From assembly GCA_017615325.1 (NCBI GenBank), contig JAGAAI010000006.1, positions 1-64,000 on the forward strand: DNA of 64,000 nt, written 5' to 3'. Made by a program: the position numbers and the translations under genes. How positions within the stretch are numbered: the first letter of the stretch is position 1; each line of letters opens with the position of its first letter. The notes below the pieces were generated by a model that worked only from the letters and a program-made list of their open reading frames with translations, made no database searches and was not told where the DNA came from. This DNA comes from Clostridiales bacterium. GTDB lineage: Bacteria > Bacillota > Clostridia > Saccharofermentanales > Saccharofermentanaceae. This document shows positions 15,961 to 26,113 of this stretch, piece after piece.

Positions 15961-17142
15961 TCAGTGATGGAAAAGCCTGATGCCGTTGAACGCCATGGCG
16001 ATACCGAACTTGTCGCAGGTCTCGATGACCTGATCGTCACGGACAGATCCGCCGGGTTCTACGACGTAGCGCACTCCGCTCTTGTATGCTCTTTCGATGT
16101 TGTCACCGAAGGGGAAGAATGCGTCGGAGCCGAGGGATACGTCAGTATTCTGAGCGATCCATTCCTTCTTTTCTTCACGGCTGAGAGGCTCGGGGCACTC
16201 TGTGAAGAACTTCTGCCATGTGCCTTCAGCCAGGACATCCATATAGTCGTCAGAGATGTAGATATCGATCGTGTTATCTCTGTCAGGACGTCCGATATCT
16301 GCCTTGAAAGGAAGGTTCAATACCTTGGGGTTCTGTCTTAACCACCAGTTGTCAGCCTTGTTGCCTGCGATCCTTGTGCAGTGGATACGTGACTGCTGGC
16401 CTGCACCGATACCGATAGCCTGACCGTCCTTAACGAAGCATACGGAGTTGGACTGGGTATACTTCAAAGTGATGAGAGCGATCATGAGATCGATCTTCTT
16501 ATCGTCAGGGATATCCTTCTTAGCAGTAACAACATTGGCAAGGCTGTCTGTATTAACAACGAGGTTATTTCTTCCCTGCTCGAAAGTTACGCCGAATACC
16601 TGCTTTGTCTCGATGGGATTGGGTACATAATCGGGATCCATCTTGAGGATGCAGTATGTGCCCTTTCTCTTTGACTTCAGGATCTCAAGAGCTTCGTCCG
16701 TATATCCGGGAGCGATGATACCGTCGGATACTTCTCTCTTGAGCATTGTAGCCGTGATGGCATCACATGTATCAGACAGGGATACGAAGTCACCGAAGGA
16801 ACTCATTCTGTCAGCGCCTCTTGCTCTTGCGTATGCGCATGCGATGGGAGACAGCTCACCAAGATCATCCACAAAGTAGATAGCCTTCTCTGTATCAGAC
16901 AGGGGCTTGCCTACTGCAGCGCCTGCAGGAGATACGTGCTTAAAGGATGTTGCACTGGGAAGTCCAGTTGCTTTCTTAAGTTCTGATACAAGCTGCCAGC
17001 CGTTGAAGGCATCCAAGAGATTGATGTAGCCCGGGCGCCCGTTAAGAACTTCAAAGGGAAGCTCCGTGCCGTCAGCCATGAAGACTCTGGACGGCTTCTG
17101 GTTGGGATTACAACCGTACTTTAATTCCATTTCACTAGCCAT
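15961..17142 (-). CDS. purH: AICAR formyltransferase, stand-alone PurH transformylase domain
   Basis: 393 residues that correspond only to the AICAR transformylase half of bifunctional PurH. Signature stretches are LKYGCNPNQKP, SFKHVSPAGAAVG, the LKYTQSNSV active-site motif and IGIGAGQQSRIHC. The enzyme formylates AICAR to FAICAR with 10-formyl-tetrahydrofolate, the penultimate step to IMP. The IMP cyclohydrolase half of PurH (N-terminal MGS-like domain) is absent; that activity is supplied by the adjacent PurO-like gene. It is the last gene of the purE-F-N-O-H cluster, 22 bp after purO. Confidence 0.95.
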   Translation of the reverse strand: MASEMELKYGCNPNQKPSRVFMADGTELPFEVLNGRPGYINLLDAFNGWQLVSELKKATGLPSATSFKHVSPAGAAVGKPLSDTEKAIYFVDDLGELSPIACAYARARGADRMSSFGDFVSLSDTCDAITATMLKREVSDGIIAPGYTDEALEILKSKRKGTYCILKMDPDYVPNPIETKQVFGVTFEQGRNNLVVNTDSLANVVTAKKDIPDDKKIDLMIALITLKYTQSNSVCFVKDGQAIGIGAGQQSRIHCTRIAGNKADNWWLRQNPKVLNLPFKADIGRPDRDNTIDIYISDDYMDVLAEGTWQKFFTECPEPLSREEKKEWIAQNTDVSLGSDAFFPFGDNIERAYKSGVRYVVEPGGSVRDDQVIETCDKFGIAMAFNGIRLFHH

Positions 17143-17164
17143 TTATATAACCCTCCTGGTTTTA

Positions 17165-17878
17165 TTAAACGTTTTTGTTTACGATCCTTGTCGTAGCTTC
17201 GCCTGTTGTGATGTCTATGAAGCGGACAAAGAGAGCTACCTTGTTATCTTCGTTAAGAGCATTCCAGAGATTATCGGTGAATGCATCGATATCGCCCTCT
17301 ATAGCTACCTTGACAGGCTCGCCTTCAAAGCTCGGCAGAGGATTGCCGTCACCTATGTAAGTGTGGATGATCCTGCCGTCGCCAGCAACGGGATTCGTGT
17401 ATGTGAAAGTATGTCTCTCACATGAATCGGGGTTGCCGTCAGCGCTCTTCAGGATAGACATTGCATAGTTGAATGTATTATTTTCGATATGGAGAATGCC
17501 GGAGATCCTGGGGGTATAGTTGGGAGCGTCATCTTCGAATTCACGTGTTCTTAATGCCTGCTCGAAAGTCTGCTGCTTATCCATCTGCTCGTAGATCGTA
17601 TCTGTCTGGTCGCCGTTGGTAACAATGGTCTTGTTGCCGAGGACTCTAACGGGCGAATAGATGATGAGATGGGGATCAGTGAGCTTTGAAGGATCGAAAG
17701 CCTCTGTCTTGATGCCGTCAGCCGTCGGAACGAAAACACGGTTCCTCGAGTTGACAGATCTTCCCATGATGAAGTAGCCCGTTACGGCATACTTACCGCA
17801 TACGCTCTTTCCGATGACGATTCCGCGCCCGGGATAAGCGTTGCCGGATACATAATCAAAGAGATTCTTCTTTTCCAT
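17165..17878 (-). CDS. purO: IMP cyclohydrolase, PurO-like
   Basis: 237 residues resembling the PurO family first known from archaea: YPGRGIVIGKS near the N-terminus, AVTGYFIMGRSVNSRNRVF, and a conserved core ending in VRFIDITTG. PurO closes FAICAR to IMP, the last step of purine synthesis, and is unrelated to the PurH cyclohydrolase domain. Its place directly before the transformylase-only PurH supports the assignment. AGGAGG precedes the start. Position in the operon: after purN, 15 bp gap. Confidence 0.9.
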   Translation of the reverse strand: MEKKNLFDYVSGNAYPGRGIVIGKSVCGKYAVTGYFIMGRSVNSRNRVFVPTADGIKTEAFDPSKLTDPHLIIYSPVRVLGNKTIVTNGDQTDTIYEQMDKQQTFEQALRTREFEDDAPNYTPRISGILHIENNTFNYAMSILKSADGNPDSCERHTFTYTNPVAGDGRIIHTYIGDGNPLPSFEGEPVKVAIEGDIDAFTDNLWNALNEDNKVALFVRFIDITTGEATTRIVNKNV

Positions 17879-17893
17879 AGTGACATCCTCCTA

Positions 17894-18520
17894 TTATTGT
17901 TCTTTTACGTAGGCTATATTGTTTTCGATCGTGACAAGCCCGTCGGCAATGAGTCTTATCGCCTTGGGCAGTATCACCTGCTCGCATTCCTTCATTATCC
18001 TCTGCTGCAGGACTTCAGGAGTATCATCCGGCAGGACATCAACAGTCTTCTGAAGGATGATAGGCCCGGAATCGTATTCTTCATTAACGAAGTGAACGGT
18101 CGCACCTGACACCTTAACGCCTCTTGCAAGAGCTGCGACATGAGGTCTTATGCCGTACATGCCTTCACCACAGAAAGCGGGGATCAGGGCCGGATGTATG
18201 TTGATTATCTTATTCGAGAACTTCTTAACCGTCTTGGGACCCAGAAGAGAAAGATAACCTGCGAGGACTATCAGTTCGCAATCTGCCTCTTCGACAGCCT
18301 TAAGGACATCCTCATCCCATTCGTCAAAAGAGGGATAATCCTTGGATCTCTTCACTACACTGGGGATCTTGTTGTCGGCAGCCCTGGTCAAAGCATATGC
18401 GTCGGGTGAAGACGAGAGGACAAGACCTATCTCGATATCATTAAGATAGCCGTCCTTTATCTTATCGATGATTGCCTGAAGGTTTGTTCCGCCGCCGGAT
18501 ACAAAAACTGCGATCCTCAT
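17894..18520 (-). CDS. purN: Phosphoribosylglycinamide formyltransferase
   Basis: 208 residues, normal for PurN. N-terminal VSGGGTNLQAIID is the phosphoribosyl-binding loop; NIHPALIPAF carries the catalytic Asn and His; HFVNEEYDSGPII carries the catalytic Asp. The enzyme transfers a formyl group from 10-formyl-tetrahydrofolate to glycinamide ribonucleotide. It is 12 bp downstream of purF. Confidence 0.96.
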   Translation of the reverse strand: MRIAVFVSGGGTNLQAIIDKIKDGYLNDIEIGLVLSSSPDAYALTRAADNKIPSVVKRSKDYPSFDEWDEDVLKAVEEADCELIVLAGYLSLLGPKTVKKFSNKIINIHPALIPAFCGEGMYGIRPHVAALARGVKVSGATVHFVNEEYDSGPIILQKTVDVLPDDTPEVLQQRIMKECEQVILPKAIRLIADGLVTIENNIAYVKEQ

Positions 18521-18532
18521 ATTATTGGTCCT

Positions 18533-19942
18533 TTATTGATACTTAACTTCGTGAACTGTCTCGGGCTCCTCTTCGGGCTTGCCTGCGATGAAGTTGCCAT
18601 CGAAGCAGGCAGAGCATACATCACAGCTGATGCCTTCAAGAGATGCTCTCAAGGACTCGAGGCTGATATAGCCAAGTGAATCCGCACCGATCATCTTACA
18701 AATATCATCTACAGACATGAAGCTTGCAGGGAGTTCTTCGCCCTTGGAAGCGTTAACGCCGTAGCAGCAAGGGAATCTTACCGGCGGGGATGCAAGTCTC
18801 AAGTGGACTTCCTTGGCACCGTTTTCTCTCATGAAGGAGATTATGTGCTTGGTCGTAGTACCTCTTACGAGAGAGTCATCAACGATACATACCCTCTTGC
18901 CTGCAACAGCAGTCTTAAGAACTGAGAACTTCATCCTTACTGCGAGTTCTCTCTGCTGCTGGGTGCTCTTGATGAAGGTCCTTCCTACATAACGGTTCTT
19001 AAGGAGTCCTGCTCCGTAAGGAACACCCATTCCCTCCGCATATCCGATCGCTGCAGGGTTGCCTGAGTCAGGAGCACCTATTACGATATCACAGTCACAG
19101 GGCTGCTCTTTGGCAAGGCGTCTTCCGACCCTGACTCTTGACTCGAAAACATTCATATTGTCGATATTACTGTCGGGTCTTGCAACATATACATACTCGA
19201 AAACGCAGACCTTGCCGGCCTTATGATCGCCTGTACATCCGCCGAAATAAGTTGAACTGATGCCGTCCTTGCTGATAGATACGATCTCACCGGGATCAAC
19301 GTCTCTTATGAACTCGGCATCAAGGGCATCCAGAGCGCAGGATTCGGAAGACAGGATATACATATCGTCCTTCTTACCTAATACGAGAGGCCTTAAGCCG
19401 AAGGGATCCCTTACGCCGATGACCTTGTCTTCGGTCATGAAGACCATGGCATATACGCCCTTGATCTCTTCACACGTTTTTGCGATAGCTTCTTCACAGG
19501 TCTCTGTCCTTACGCGGTTGCGTGAGAACAAAGAAAGGATGATCTCGGAATCGGTATTCGTCTGGAAGATCGCACCGACATTCTTGAGCTCATCCCTTAT
19601 GGCATTCTCATTATGGATAACGGAATCTACTACGAGAGCGATATTGCCTACACGGGACTTGATGTGGATAGGCTGGATGGCATCGTTGCCGGACTCCTTG
19701 GGAGATCCGCCTCTTGCGTGACCCACTGCAGCAGATCCTTCAAGTGCTGACAGTGTAATGTCATCGAAAACATCCGTTACAAGGCCGTTGCCCTTGTGAA
19801 CGATAAATGCTCCACGGTCGTTGATCGCGATACCGGCTGACTCCTGCCCTCTGTGCTGCAGAGAGAAGATACCATAGTATACGGTCTTTGCGACCTCATC
19901 CAATTTACCTTTTGTGTCGATACATCCGAAAATACCGCTCAT
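18533..19942 (-). CDS. purF: Amidophosphoribosyltransferase with altered glutaminase domain
   Basis: 469 residues, PurF family. The phosphoribosyltransferase part is intact: IVIGAPDSG, then the PRPP motif VCIVDDSLVRGTTT. Fe-S ligand candidates of the Bacillus-type enzyme are present (Cys in VCVFEYVYVARPDS, RFPCCYGVN and CDVCSACFDG). The glutaminase domain is unusual. The protein begins MSGIFG, so the N-terminal nucleophile Cys of CGVFG enzymes is Ser here, RYST reads RGGS, and HNGN reads HNEN. The ATG with GAGGTGA is the only sensible start, because a stop codon lies two codons upstream in frame. It could use ammonia, or be a PurF paralogue with another role. Confidence 0.9.
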   Translation of the reverse strand: MSGIFGCIDTKGKLDEVAKTVYYGIFSLQHRGQESAGIAINDRGAFIVHKGNGLVTDVFDDITLSALEGSAAVGHARGGSPKESGNDAIQPIHIKSRVGNIALVVDSVIHNENAIRDELKNVGAIFQTNTDSEIILSLFSRNRVRTETCEEAIAKTCEEIKGVYAMVFMTEDKVIGVRDPFGLRPLVLGKKDDMYILSSESCALDALDAEFIRDVDPGEIVSISKDGISSTYFGGCTGDHKAGKVCVFEYVYVARPDSNIDNMNVFESRVRVGRRLAKEQPCDCDIVIGAPDSGNPAAIGYAEGMGVPYGAGLLKNRYVGRTFIKSTQQQRELAVRMKFSVLKTAVAGKRVCIVDDSLVRGTTTKHIISFMRENGAKEVHLRLASPPVRFPCCYGVNASKGEELPASFMSVDDICKMIGADSLGYISLESLRASLEGISCDVCSACFDGNFIAGKPEEEPETVHEVKYQ

Positions 19943-19964
19943 GTTTCACCTCATATGTAAAAAT

Positions 19965-20474
19965 TTATGAATTCATGTTTTTGATCTTGTCCTGAAGATT
20001 CGCATCACGCTTATCTACGGACTCAGCAAGGCTCGTCTTATAATCGGAGAGTTTTGCAGCAAGTTCATCATCAGATAAAGCAAGGATCTGGCAGGCCAGG
20101 ATAGCTGCGTTGGCAGCACCGTCTATCGCTACGGTTGCAACGGGAATACCCGTAGGCATCTGAACTGTAGCATAGAGAGCATCAACTCCTGCGAGAGCTC
20201 CGCCCTTACAGGGAACTCCGATAACAGGCAGTGTGGTATTGGCAGCAAGAACACCTGCAAGATGAGCTGCAAGACCTGCAGCTGCGATTATGACCTTAAC
20301 GCCGTTCTCTTTGGCGCCTTTTGCAAGGCTTATAGCACGCTCGGGAGTCCTGTGGGCAGAAGCAACTCTTGCTTCGTAAGCTACACCGAACTTTTCTAAC
20401 ATCTTGAAACAATTCTCCATTACGGGGAAATCAGAATCAGAACCCATTACGACCAATACTTTAACGTCACTCAT
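19965..20474 (-). CDS. purE: N5-carboxyaminoimidazole ribonucleotide mutase
   Basis: 169 residues, class I PurE size. Shows VVMGSDSDFPVM, the SAHRTPER active-site motif with the catalytic His, AAAGLAAHLAGV and a late GVDALYATVQMPTGIPVATVAI. It converts N5-CAIR to CAIR. ATG 20474 is chosen because AAAGG lies about 11 bases upstream and the family starts here; an upstream in-frame start at 20501 would overlap the CapA gene. purK is not in the window. Confidence 0.95.
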   Translation of the reverse strand: MSDVKVLVVMGSDSDFPVMENCFKMLEKFGVAYEARVASAHRTPERAISLAKGAKENGVKVIIAAAGLAAHLAGVLAANTTLPVIGVPCKGGALAGVDALYATVQMPTGIPVATVAIDGAANAAILACQILALSDDELAAKLSDYKTSLAESVDKRDANLQDKIKNMNS

Positions 20475-20497
20475 ACAATATCTGCCTTTCTTATATA

Positions 20498-21631
20498 TCA
20501 CTCATCTTCCGTTGACCATTCAAGTCTCTTAAGGCACCTGTAATAGTCTTCAGAGCCCCATTCGTAAGGCTTCGGACAGAAGTCATTACCGGGGCGCGTT
20601 GATGTCTGCGCATAGGGAATTACCTTCAGTCTATAGTCTACGCAATTACCCCCCGTCTCGTCCATAATGAATTTGCATTGAATTATCACAGAATCGGGGT
20701 CGCTCAATTTGTTATTTCCGCCAAAACAGAAGTTTGACAAGCTATAGATGATGTAGTGGCCATTGTAGTATTCGATCGGCTGGAGTCTGTGGGGGTGGCC
20801 GCCTACGACTATGTCAGCCCCGTGATCGATCAGGGCCCGGCCAAGGTTTCTCTGATCAGCAGTCTCTTCATATCTGGCCTCAACACCCCAGTGGCAGGTA
20901 GCGATGATGATGTCGCAATTCTTCTCCTTCAGCTGATCTATGAGGGCAAATCCCTGGGATGTATTCCCGTTGTTCGAAAGGCCGAACATCCCGATCTTGA
21001 CGCCCTTAACTTCATAAACGGCGCCATAATACTGATCGGACCAGATTATCCCGTGCTCATCAAGGTTTTTCCTGGTATCTTCCAGGCCTTCCAGCAGATA
21101 GTCCTTGGTGTGGTTGTTGGCGATATTGACGGCTTCAATGCTAGCCCGGGTCAGCATCTCAAGGTTGTCAGGCTTCATTGCAAAGACGAACTGCTTGGTG
21201 GCATGTGTCTTTCTGTCAGTTACGGCATTCTCGAGATTTGCCAGAGTCAGATCGTCCTTCTCAAAGACTTCCTTGCAGTTCTGGAAGCAGTAATCCAGGT
21301 CAGAGCCTACTACTGCGTCAAAGCAGATCGAATTACGCACATTAACATCCTGGGTGAGAGTAAGGTCTCCTACGAAGCTGACGGTAACTTCTGCTCCGGC
21401 GGCTTCTGAATTATCTTTTGCGGGCTGAGTCTCTTCTGAAGGCGCAGTTGAACCCTCTTCTGTTGCAATTGAACCTGCCGCTTCTGAGAGTTCATCTACA
21501 TTTACAGCGGCTTCGTTGGTTTCTGCCGGTGCCGTATCCTGTGTGACATCATGGCTTGCGCAGGATACCGCAAGCATCGATATGGATATAGAAACGATCA
21601 AAGCCAATGCTTTGTACCAGATACGACTCAA
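20498..21631 (-). CDS. CapA/PgsA-family lipoprotein (metallophosphatase-like)
   Basis: About 377 residues: signal peptide with lipobox LAVSCA, an acidic low-complexity spacer (about 25-85), then a CapA domain with VSFVGDLTLTQD, LANLENAVTD, ANNHTKDY, CHWGVE and GGHPHRLQP, the metal-binding residues of calcineurin-like CapA proteins. CapA proteins are linked to poly-gamma-glutamate or capsule export; the real substrate here is unknown. TTG 21631 has GAGGTG 9 bases upstream; GTG 21643 is the longer alternative without a ribosome-binding site. It is 23 bp upstream of purE and may be cotranscribed with the purine genes. Confidence 0.85.
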   Translation of the reverse strand: MSRIWYKALALIVSISISMLAVSCASHDVTQDTAPAETNEAAVNVDELSEAAGSIATEEGSTAPSEETQPAKDNSEAAGAEVTVSFVGDLTLTQDVNVRNSICFDAVVGSDLDYCFQNCKEVFEKDDLTLANLENAVTDRKTHATKQFVFAMKPDNLEMLTRASIEAVNIANNHTKDYLLEGLEDTRKNLDEHGIIWSDQYYGAVYEVKGVKIGMFGLSNNGNTSQGFALIDQLKEKNCDIIIATCHWGVEARYEETADQRNLGRALIDHGADIVVGGHPHRLQPIEYYNGHYIIYSLSNFCFGGNNKLSDPDSVIIQCKFIMDETGGNCVDYRLKVIPYAQTSTRPGNDFCPKPYEWGSEDYYRCLKRLEWSTEDE

Positions 21632-21712
21632 TTCAGGCTTCACCTCATGGATAATCTACAATCCATTATAACAATAATTTGTGATATTCAAGCTATTATA
21701 ATAAAAATATTA

Positions 21713-21742
21713 AAGGCTGCCTTGCCATAGCAAGACAGCCTT
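21713..21742 (-). terminator. Intrinsic terminator of trpB2
   Basis: On the minus strand AAGGCTGTCTTG pairs with CAAGGCAGCCTT (12 bp, one G-U pair) with a 6-nt loop, followed by TAATATTTTTATT. It lies 22 bp past the stop of the TrpB2 gene. Confidence 0.85.
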
Positions 21743-21764
21743 GAAATATTCATAAATTCTTCTA

Positions 21765-23129
21765 TCAGAACTTAGGGCACTGAGCAAGAGATGCTGCGAT
21801 CTCTTCGTCTGTAGGAACGTAATCGCTCATCGTACCGTCGTTATACTGCTGATATGCGACCATATCGAAGTAACCGGTACCGGTAAGACCGAAGAGGATG
21901 TTCTTCTCCTCGCCTGTCTCCTTGCACTTGAGAGCTTCGTCGATGGCAACGCGGATAGCATGTGAACTCTCAGGTGCGGGAAGGATTCCCTCGACTCTTG
22001 CGAACATCTCTGCGGCCTCGAAGACTTCTGTCTGCTTGACGGAGCGTGCGGAGATGAGCTTGTCGTCATAGAGCTGGGAGATAACAGGGCTCATGCCGTG
22101 ATATCTTAAGCCGCCTGCGTGGTTAGGAGCGGGAATGTATCCGCTGCCCAACGTGTACATCTTAGCCAGAGGACAAACCTTACCAGTATCGCAGAAGTCG
22201 TATACATAGCTGCCTCTTGTGAGTGAAGGACAGGATGCGGGCTCGACTGCGATGATATCGTAATCTGCCTCTCCTCTTAACATCTGACCTACGAAGGGTG
22301 AGATAAGTCCGCCCAAGTTGGATCCTCCGCCTGCGCAGCCGATGATCATGTCTGCCTTGACTCCGACCTTGTCGAGAGCAGCCTTTGCCTCGAGACCGAT
22401 TACGGACTGGTGGAGCAGTACCTGATTAAGAACTGAACCCAACACATAACGGTAGCCTTCCTGGGATGTAGCTGCCTCAACAGCCTCGGAGATAGCGCAG
22501 CCCAAAGAACCTGTTGTACCGGGATACTGCTCGTTGATAGCTCTGCCGATATTTGTTTCCATTGAAGGTGAAGGTGTGACCTTAGCGCCGTATGTTCTCA
22601 TGACCTCACGTCTGAAAGGCTTCTGTTCGTAGGAAACCTTGACCATGTAAACCTGGCAGTCAAGGCCAAGATATGCACAAGCCATCGAAAGAGCCGTACC
22701 CCACTGACCTGCACCGGTCTCTGTGGTAACGCCCTTCAGTCCCTGCTTCTTTGCGTAGTAAGCCTGGGCTATAGCGGAATTGAGCTTATGGGAACCTGAT
22801 GTATTGTTGCCTTCGAACTTATAGTAGATATGAGCAGGAGTATCGAGAGCCTTCTCAAGGCAGTAAGCCCTTACCAGAGGTGAGGGTCTGTACATCTTGT
22901 AGAAATCCTGGATCTCCTGGGGGATGTCGATATAAGGTGTCTCGTTATCCATTTCCTGGCGGCAAAGTTCCTCGCAGAATACGGGAAAGAGTTCATCGAC
23001 TTTCATGGGCTCACCTGTGCCGGGATTTACGAGCGGTGCCGGCTTGTTCTTCATATCAGCGCGGACATTGTACCATTGAGTAGGTATCTCCTTCTCTGAA
23101 AGATATACTTTGTAGGGGATATCAGACAT
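21765..23129 (-). CDS. TrpB2-type tryptophan synthase beta-like PLP enzyme
   Basis: 454 residues, longer than TrpB1 and with the TrpB2 N-terminal extension (WYNVRADMKNKPAPL). The PLP lysine lies in NNTSGSHKLNSA, the glycine-rich phosphate loop in GCAGGGSNLGG, and the substrate region in ETGAGQWGTA. TrpB2 enzymes condense indole and serine to tryptophan without a TrpA partner or act on other substrates; no trpA or other trp gene is near. ATG 23129 has AAAGGAG about 8 bases upstream; a start at 23150 is less likely. It is monocistronic, with a terminator directly after. Confidence 0.92.
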   Translation of the reverse strand: MSDIPYKVYLSEKEIPTQWYNVRADMKNKPAPLVNPGTGEPMKVDELFPVFCEELCRQEMDNETPYIDIPQEIQDFYKMYRPSPLVRAYCLEKALDTPAHIYYKFEGNNTSGSHKLNSAIAQAYYAKKQGLKGVTTETGAGQWGTALSMACAYLGLDCQVYMVKVSYEQKPFRREVMRTYGAKVTPSPSMETNIGRAINEQYPGTTGSLGCAISEAVEAATSQEGYRYVLGSVLNQVLLHQSVIGLEAKAALDKVGVKADMIIGCAGGGSNLGGLISPFVGQMLRGEADYDIIAVEPASCPSLTRGSYVYDFCDTGKVCPLAKMYTLGSGYIPAPNHAGGLRYHGMSPVISQLYDDKLISARSVKQTEVFEAAEMFARVEGILPAPESSHAIRVAIDEALKCKETGEEKNILFGLTGTGYFDMVAYQQYNDGTMSDYVPTDEEIAASLAQCPKF

Positions 23130-23270
23130 AACATGTCTCCTTTCGTGCAAATAGTTTCCTTACTTAGTATTAATTCTCATTATTCAAGAAAAAATCAATT
23201 TATTATAAACCACAGGCGCATGTTTGTGATAAACTTTTCGGGTATCGAAAAAGAAATGCAAGGAACATAA

Positions 23271-24296
23271 ATGAAAACACACGATTTTTACTATGACCTG
23301 CCCGAGGAACTCATTGCCCAGCATCCCGCTGCGGTGAGGTCCGATTCGAGGCTCCTCCTGCTGGATAAAAAGACCGGAGAATATAAGGACAGGAAGTTCT
23401 TCGAACTGCCTGAGTTCTTAGTCCCGGGCGACCTGCTCGTTATCAACAACACAAGAGTAATACCCGCAAGGCTCATGGGAGTAAGGAGCGATACCGGGTC
23501 AGTCGTTGAGATATTCCTCTTAAAGCGCCTCGACGAGAACCGCTGGGAGACTCTGGCCCGCCCGGGCAAGAAAGTCAGGGAAGGCCGCAGGATAACTTTC
23601 ATTGAAGGCGAGCTCGAAGCCGAATGCGAAGAAGTCCTGGAATCCGGCAACAGGATCATGCGATTCGATTACGAAGGGATCTGGGAAGAAGTGCTGGACC
23701 GCGCAGGTACAGTCCCCCTCCCGCCTTATATCCACGAGAAGCTCGAAGATCCCGAGAGATACCAGACAGTCTATTCCAAGCTTGAAGGCTCCGCTGCAGC
23801 ACCTACCGCCGGCCTTCACTTCACGAATGAACTGCTCGATACCATAAGAGCAAAAGGCGTTAACATCGCAGAAGTCACCTTGCATGTAGGCCTTGGAACC
23901 TTCAGACCCGTTAAGGCTGAAGAGATAACCGAACACGAGATGCATTCGGAATGGTACGACTTCCCCAAAGAAGCATCGGACATGATAAATGCAACGAGGA
24001 AGGCCGGAGGCAGGATTATTTCCGTCGGTACTACTTCGACCCGTGTGCTCGAGACCGTAGCTGCGGCTGACCCTGAGATGAAGCCTGCCACGGGATACAC
24101 GAACATCTTCATATACCCGGGCTACGAATTCAAATGCATCGATGCTCTTATCACCAACTTCCACCTGCCGGAATCTACGCTTATAATGCTCGTATCAGCC
24201 CTGGCAGGACGCGAGAACGTACTTAACGCATATAAGCACGCAGTTGAAGAAAGATACCGCTTCTTCAGCTTCGGCGATGCGATGTTCATCAGCTGA
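23271..24296 (+). CDS. queA: S-adenosylmethionine:tRNA ribosyltransferase-isomerase
   Basis: 341 residues, standard QueA length. Starts [20 protein letters not shown] and carries [34 protein letters not shown] and [17 protein letters not shown]. QueA adds the ribosyl group of SAM to preQ1 in tRNA to form epoxyqueuosine. Directly followed, 21 bp on, by tgt, the preceding step in queuosine synthesis. AAGGA lies upstream of ATG 23271. The 120-bp gap before it is shared with the divergent trpB2 gene. Confidence 0.97.
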   Translation: MKTHDFYYDLPEELIAQHPAAVRSDSRLLLLDKKTGEYKDRKFFELPEFLVPGDLLVINNTRVIPARLMGVRSDTGSVVEIFLLKRLDENRWETLARPGKKVREGRRITFIEGELEAECEEVLESGNRIMRFDYEGIWEEVLDRAGTVPLPPYIHEKLEDPERYQTVYSKLEGSAAAPTAGLHFTNELLDTIRAKGVNIAEVTLHVGLGTFRPVKAEEITEHEMHSEWYDFPKEASDMINATRKAGGRIISVGTTSTRVLETVAAADPEMKPATGYTNIFIYPGYEFKCIDALITNFHLPESTLIMLVSALAGRENVLNAYKHAVEERYRFFSFGDAMFIS

Positions 24297-25445
<1,149 letters not shown>

Positions 25446-25502
25446 CTCATTTGCTTGAAAATCCCGCTTGCAACAAGAACTCCCAAAAGAGCACAGTAAA
25501 GA

Positions 25503-25542
25503 GTGTACTTTAAAAGTGCGATTTTCGATATTTCAAGTACAC
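25503..25542. repeat. Inverted repeat after tgt
   Basis: GTGTACTT (25503-25510) and AAGTACAC (25535-25542) form an 8-bp stem with a 24-nt loop between the convergent tgt and PP2C-like genes. No clear T-tract follows on either strand, so terminator function is doubtful. Confidence 0.35.
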
Positions 25543-25562
25543 CTAACAAAAAAAGAATATTT

Positions 25563-26111
25563 TTACACCCTGATGCACACAGCGGACAGATTGCCGCAGA
25601 GAAGTTCGGTCTTATCGGATACACGTCTAACGAGGTAGTCCATCCACTCATTGCAGTCGGAGGAGATAAGGGCGTCGGAGAGCATACCCTCATTGGTCAG
25701 GTTGGAATAGAAGTTCCTGACTGCTAAGAGCAGCATGTCGCCTTCTTTCAGGCCGTAAATACCATTAGGCAGGATCATCATCTCACCGTTATTGACGATA
25801 AATGCCCGCACCTGTCCTCTCTTGAACGAATCGACCATTAAAGACTGGTCTATACGGAGTATTAGATATTCAACATCTTCCGGGATCTTCTCTTCAAGGG
25901 ATAAGCAGATATCTTCGAGCTTATCTTCAGCCGAAGAATCTTTAAGGATCTCACTTAGAACAAACGAACAGCTTAAGGAATTGATGTACTCCTCTTTACC
26001 GCAAAAGACCGCGGCAACAAAACAGGGGGATTCCGACAGGAAGACCTCATCACAGTAATGCTCGGCATTGCCTTTATGCTTGAAACACGCCCGGTCGATC
26101 ATCTGCTTCAC
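25563..26111 (-). CDS. Degenerate PP2C-like protein
   Basis: 182 residues with no strong match, but the C-terminal half follows the end of PP2C phosphatases: GQVRAFIVNNGEM, LKEGDMLLLAVRNFYSNLTNEGML, then a helix and LCGNLSAVCIRV. In active enzymes these read GD..LLLCSDG and DNxSAxV. Here SDG has become VRN and the metal Asp of DN has become Gly, so it should not bind the catalytic metals. It starts 2 bp after the stop of a PP2C gene with intact motifs. I infer a pseudo-phosphatase that may bind the same partner or its active neighbour; a different fold cannot be excluded. Confidence 0.65.
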   Translation of the reverse strand: MKQMIDRACFKHKGNAEHYCDEVFLSESPCFVAAVFCGKEEYINSLSCSFVLSEILKDSSAEDKLEDICLSLEEKIPEDVEYLILRIDQSLMVDSFKRGQVRAFIVNNGEMMILPNGIYGLKEGDMLLLAVRNFYSNLTNEGMLSDALISSDCNEWMDYLVRRVSDKTELLCGNLSAVCIRV

Positions 26112-26113
26112 CT

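Noticed and set aside
19943..21712. Purine riboswitch or PurBox upstream of purE or the CapA gene
   Set aside because: No conserved purine riboswitch core or paired PurBox sequence was seen in the available gaps.
25503..25542. Terminator between tgt and the PP2C-like gene
   Set aside because: The stem is 8 bp with a 24-nt loop and no downstream T-run; listed only as an inverted repeat.
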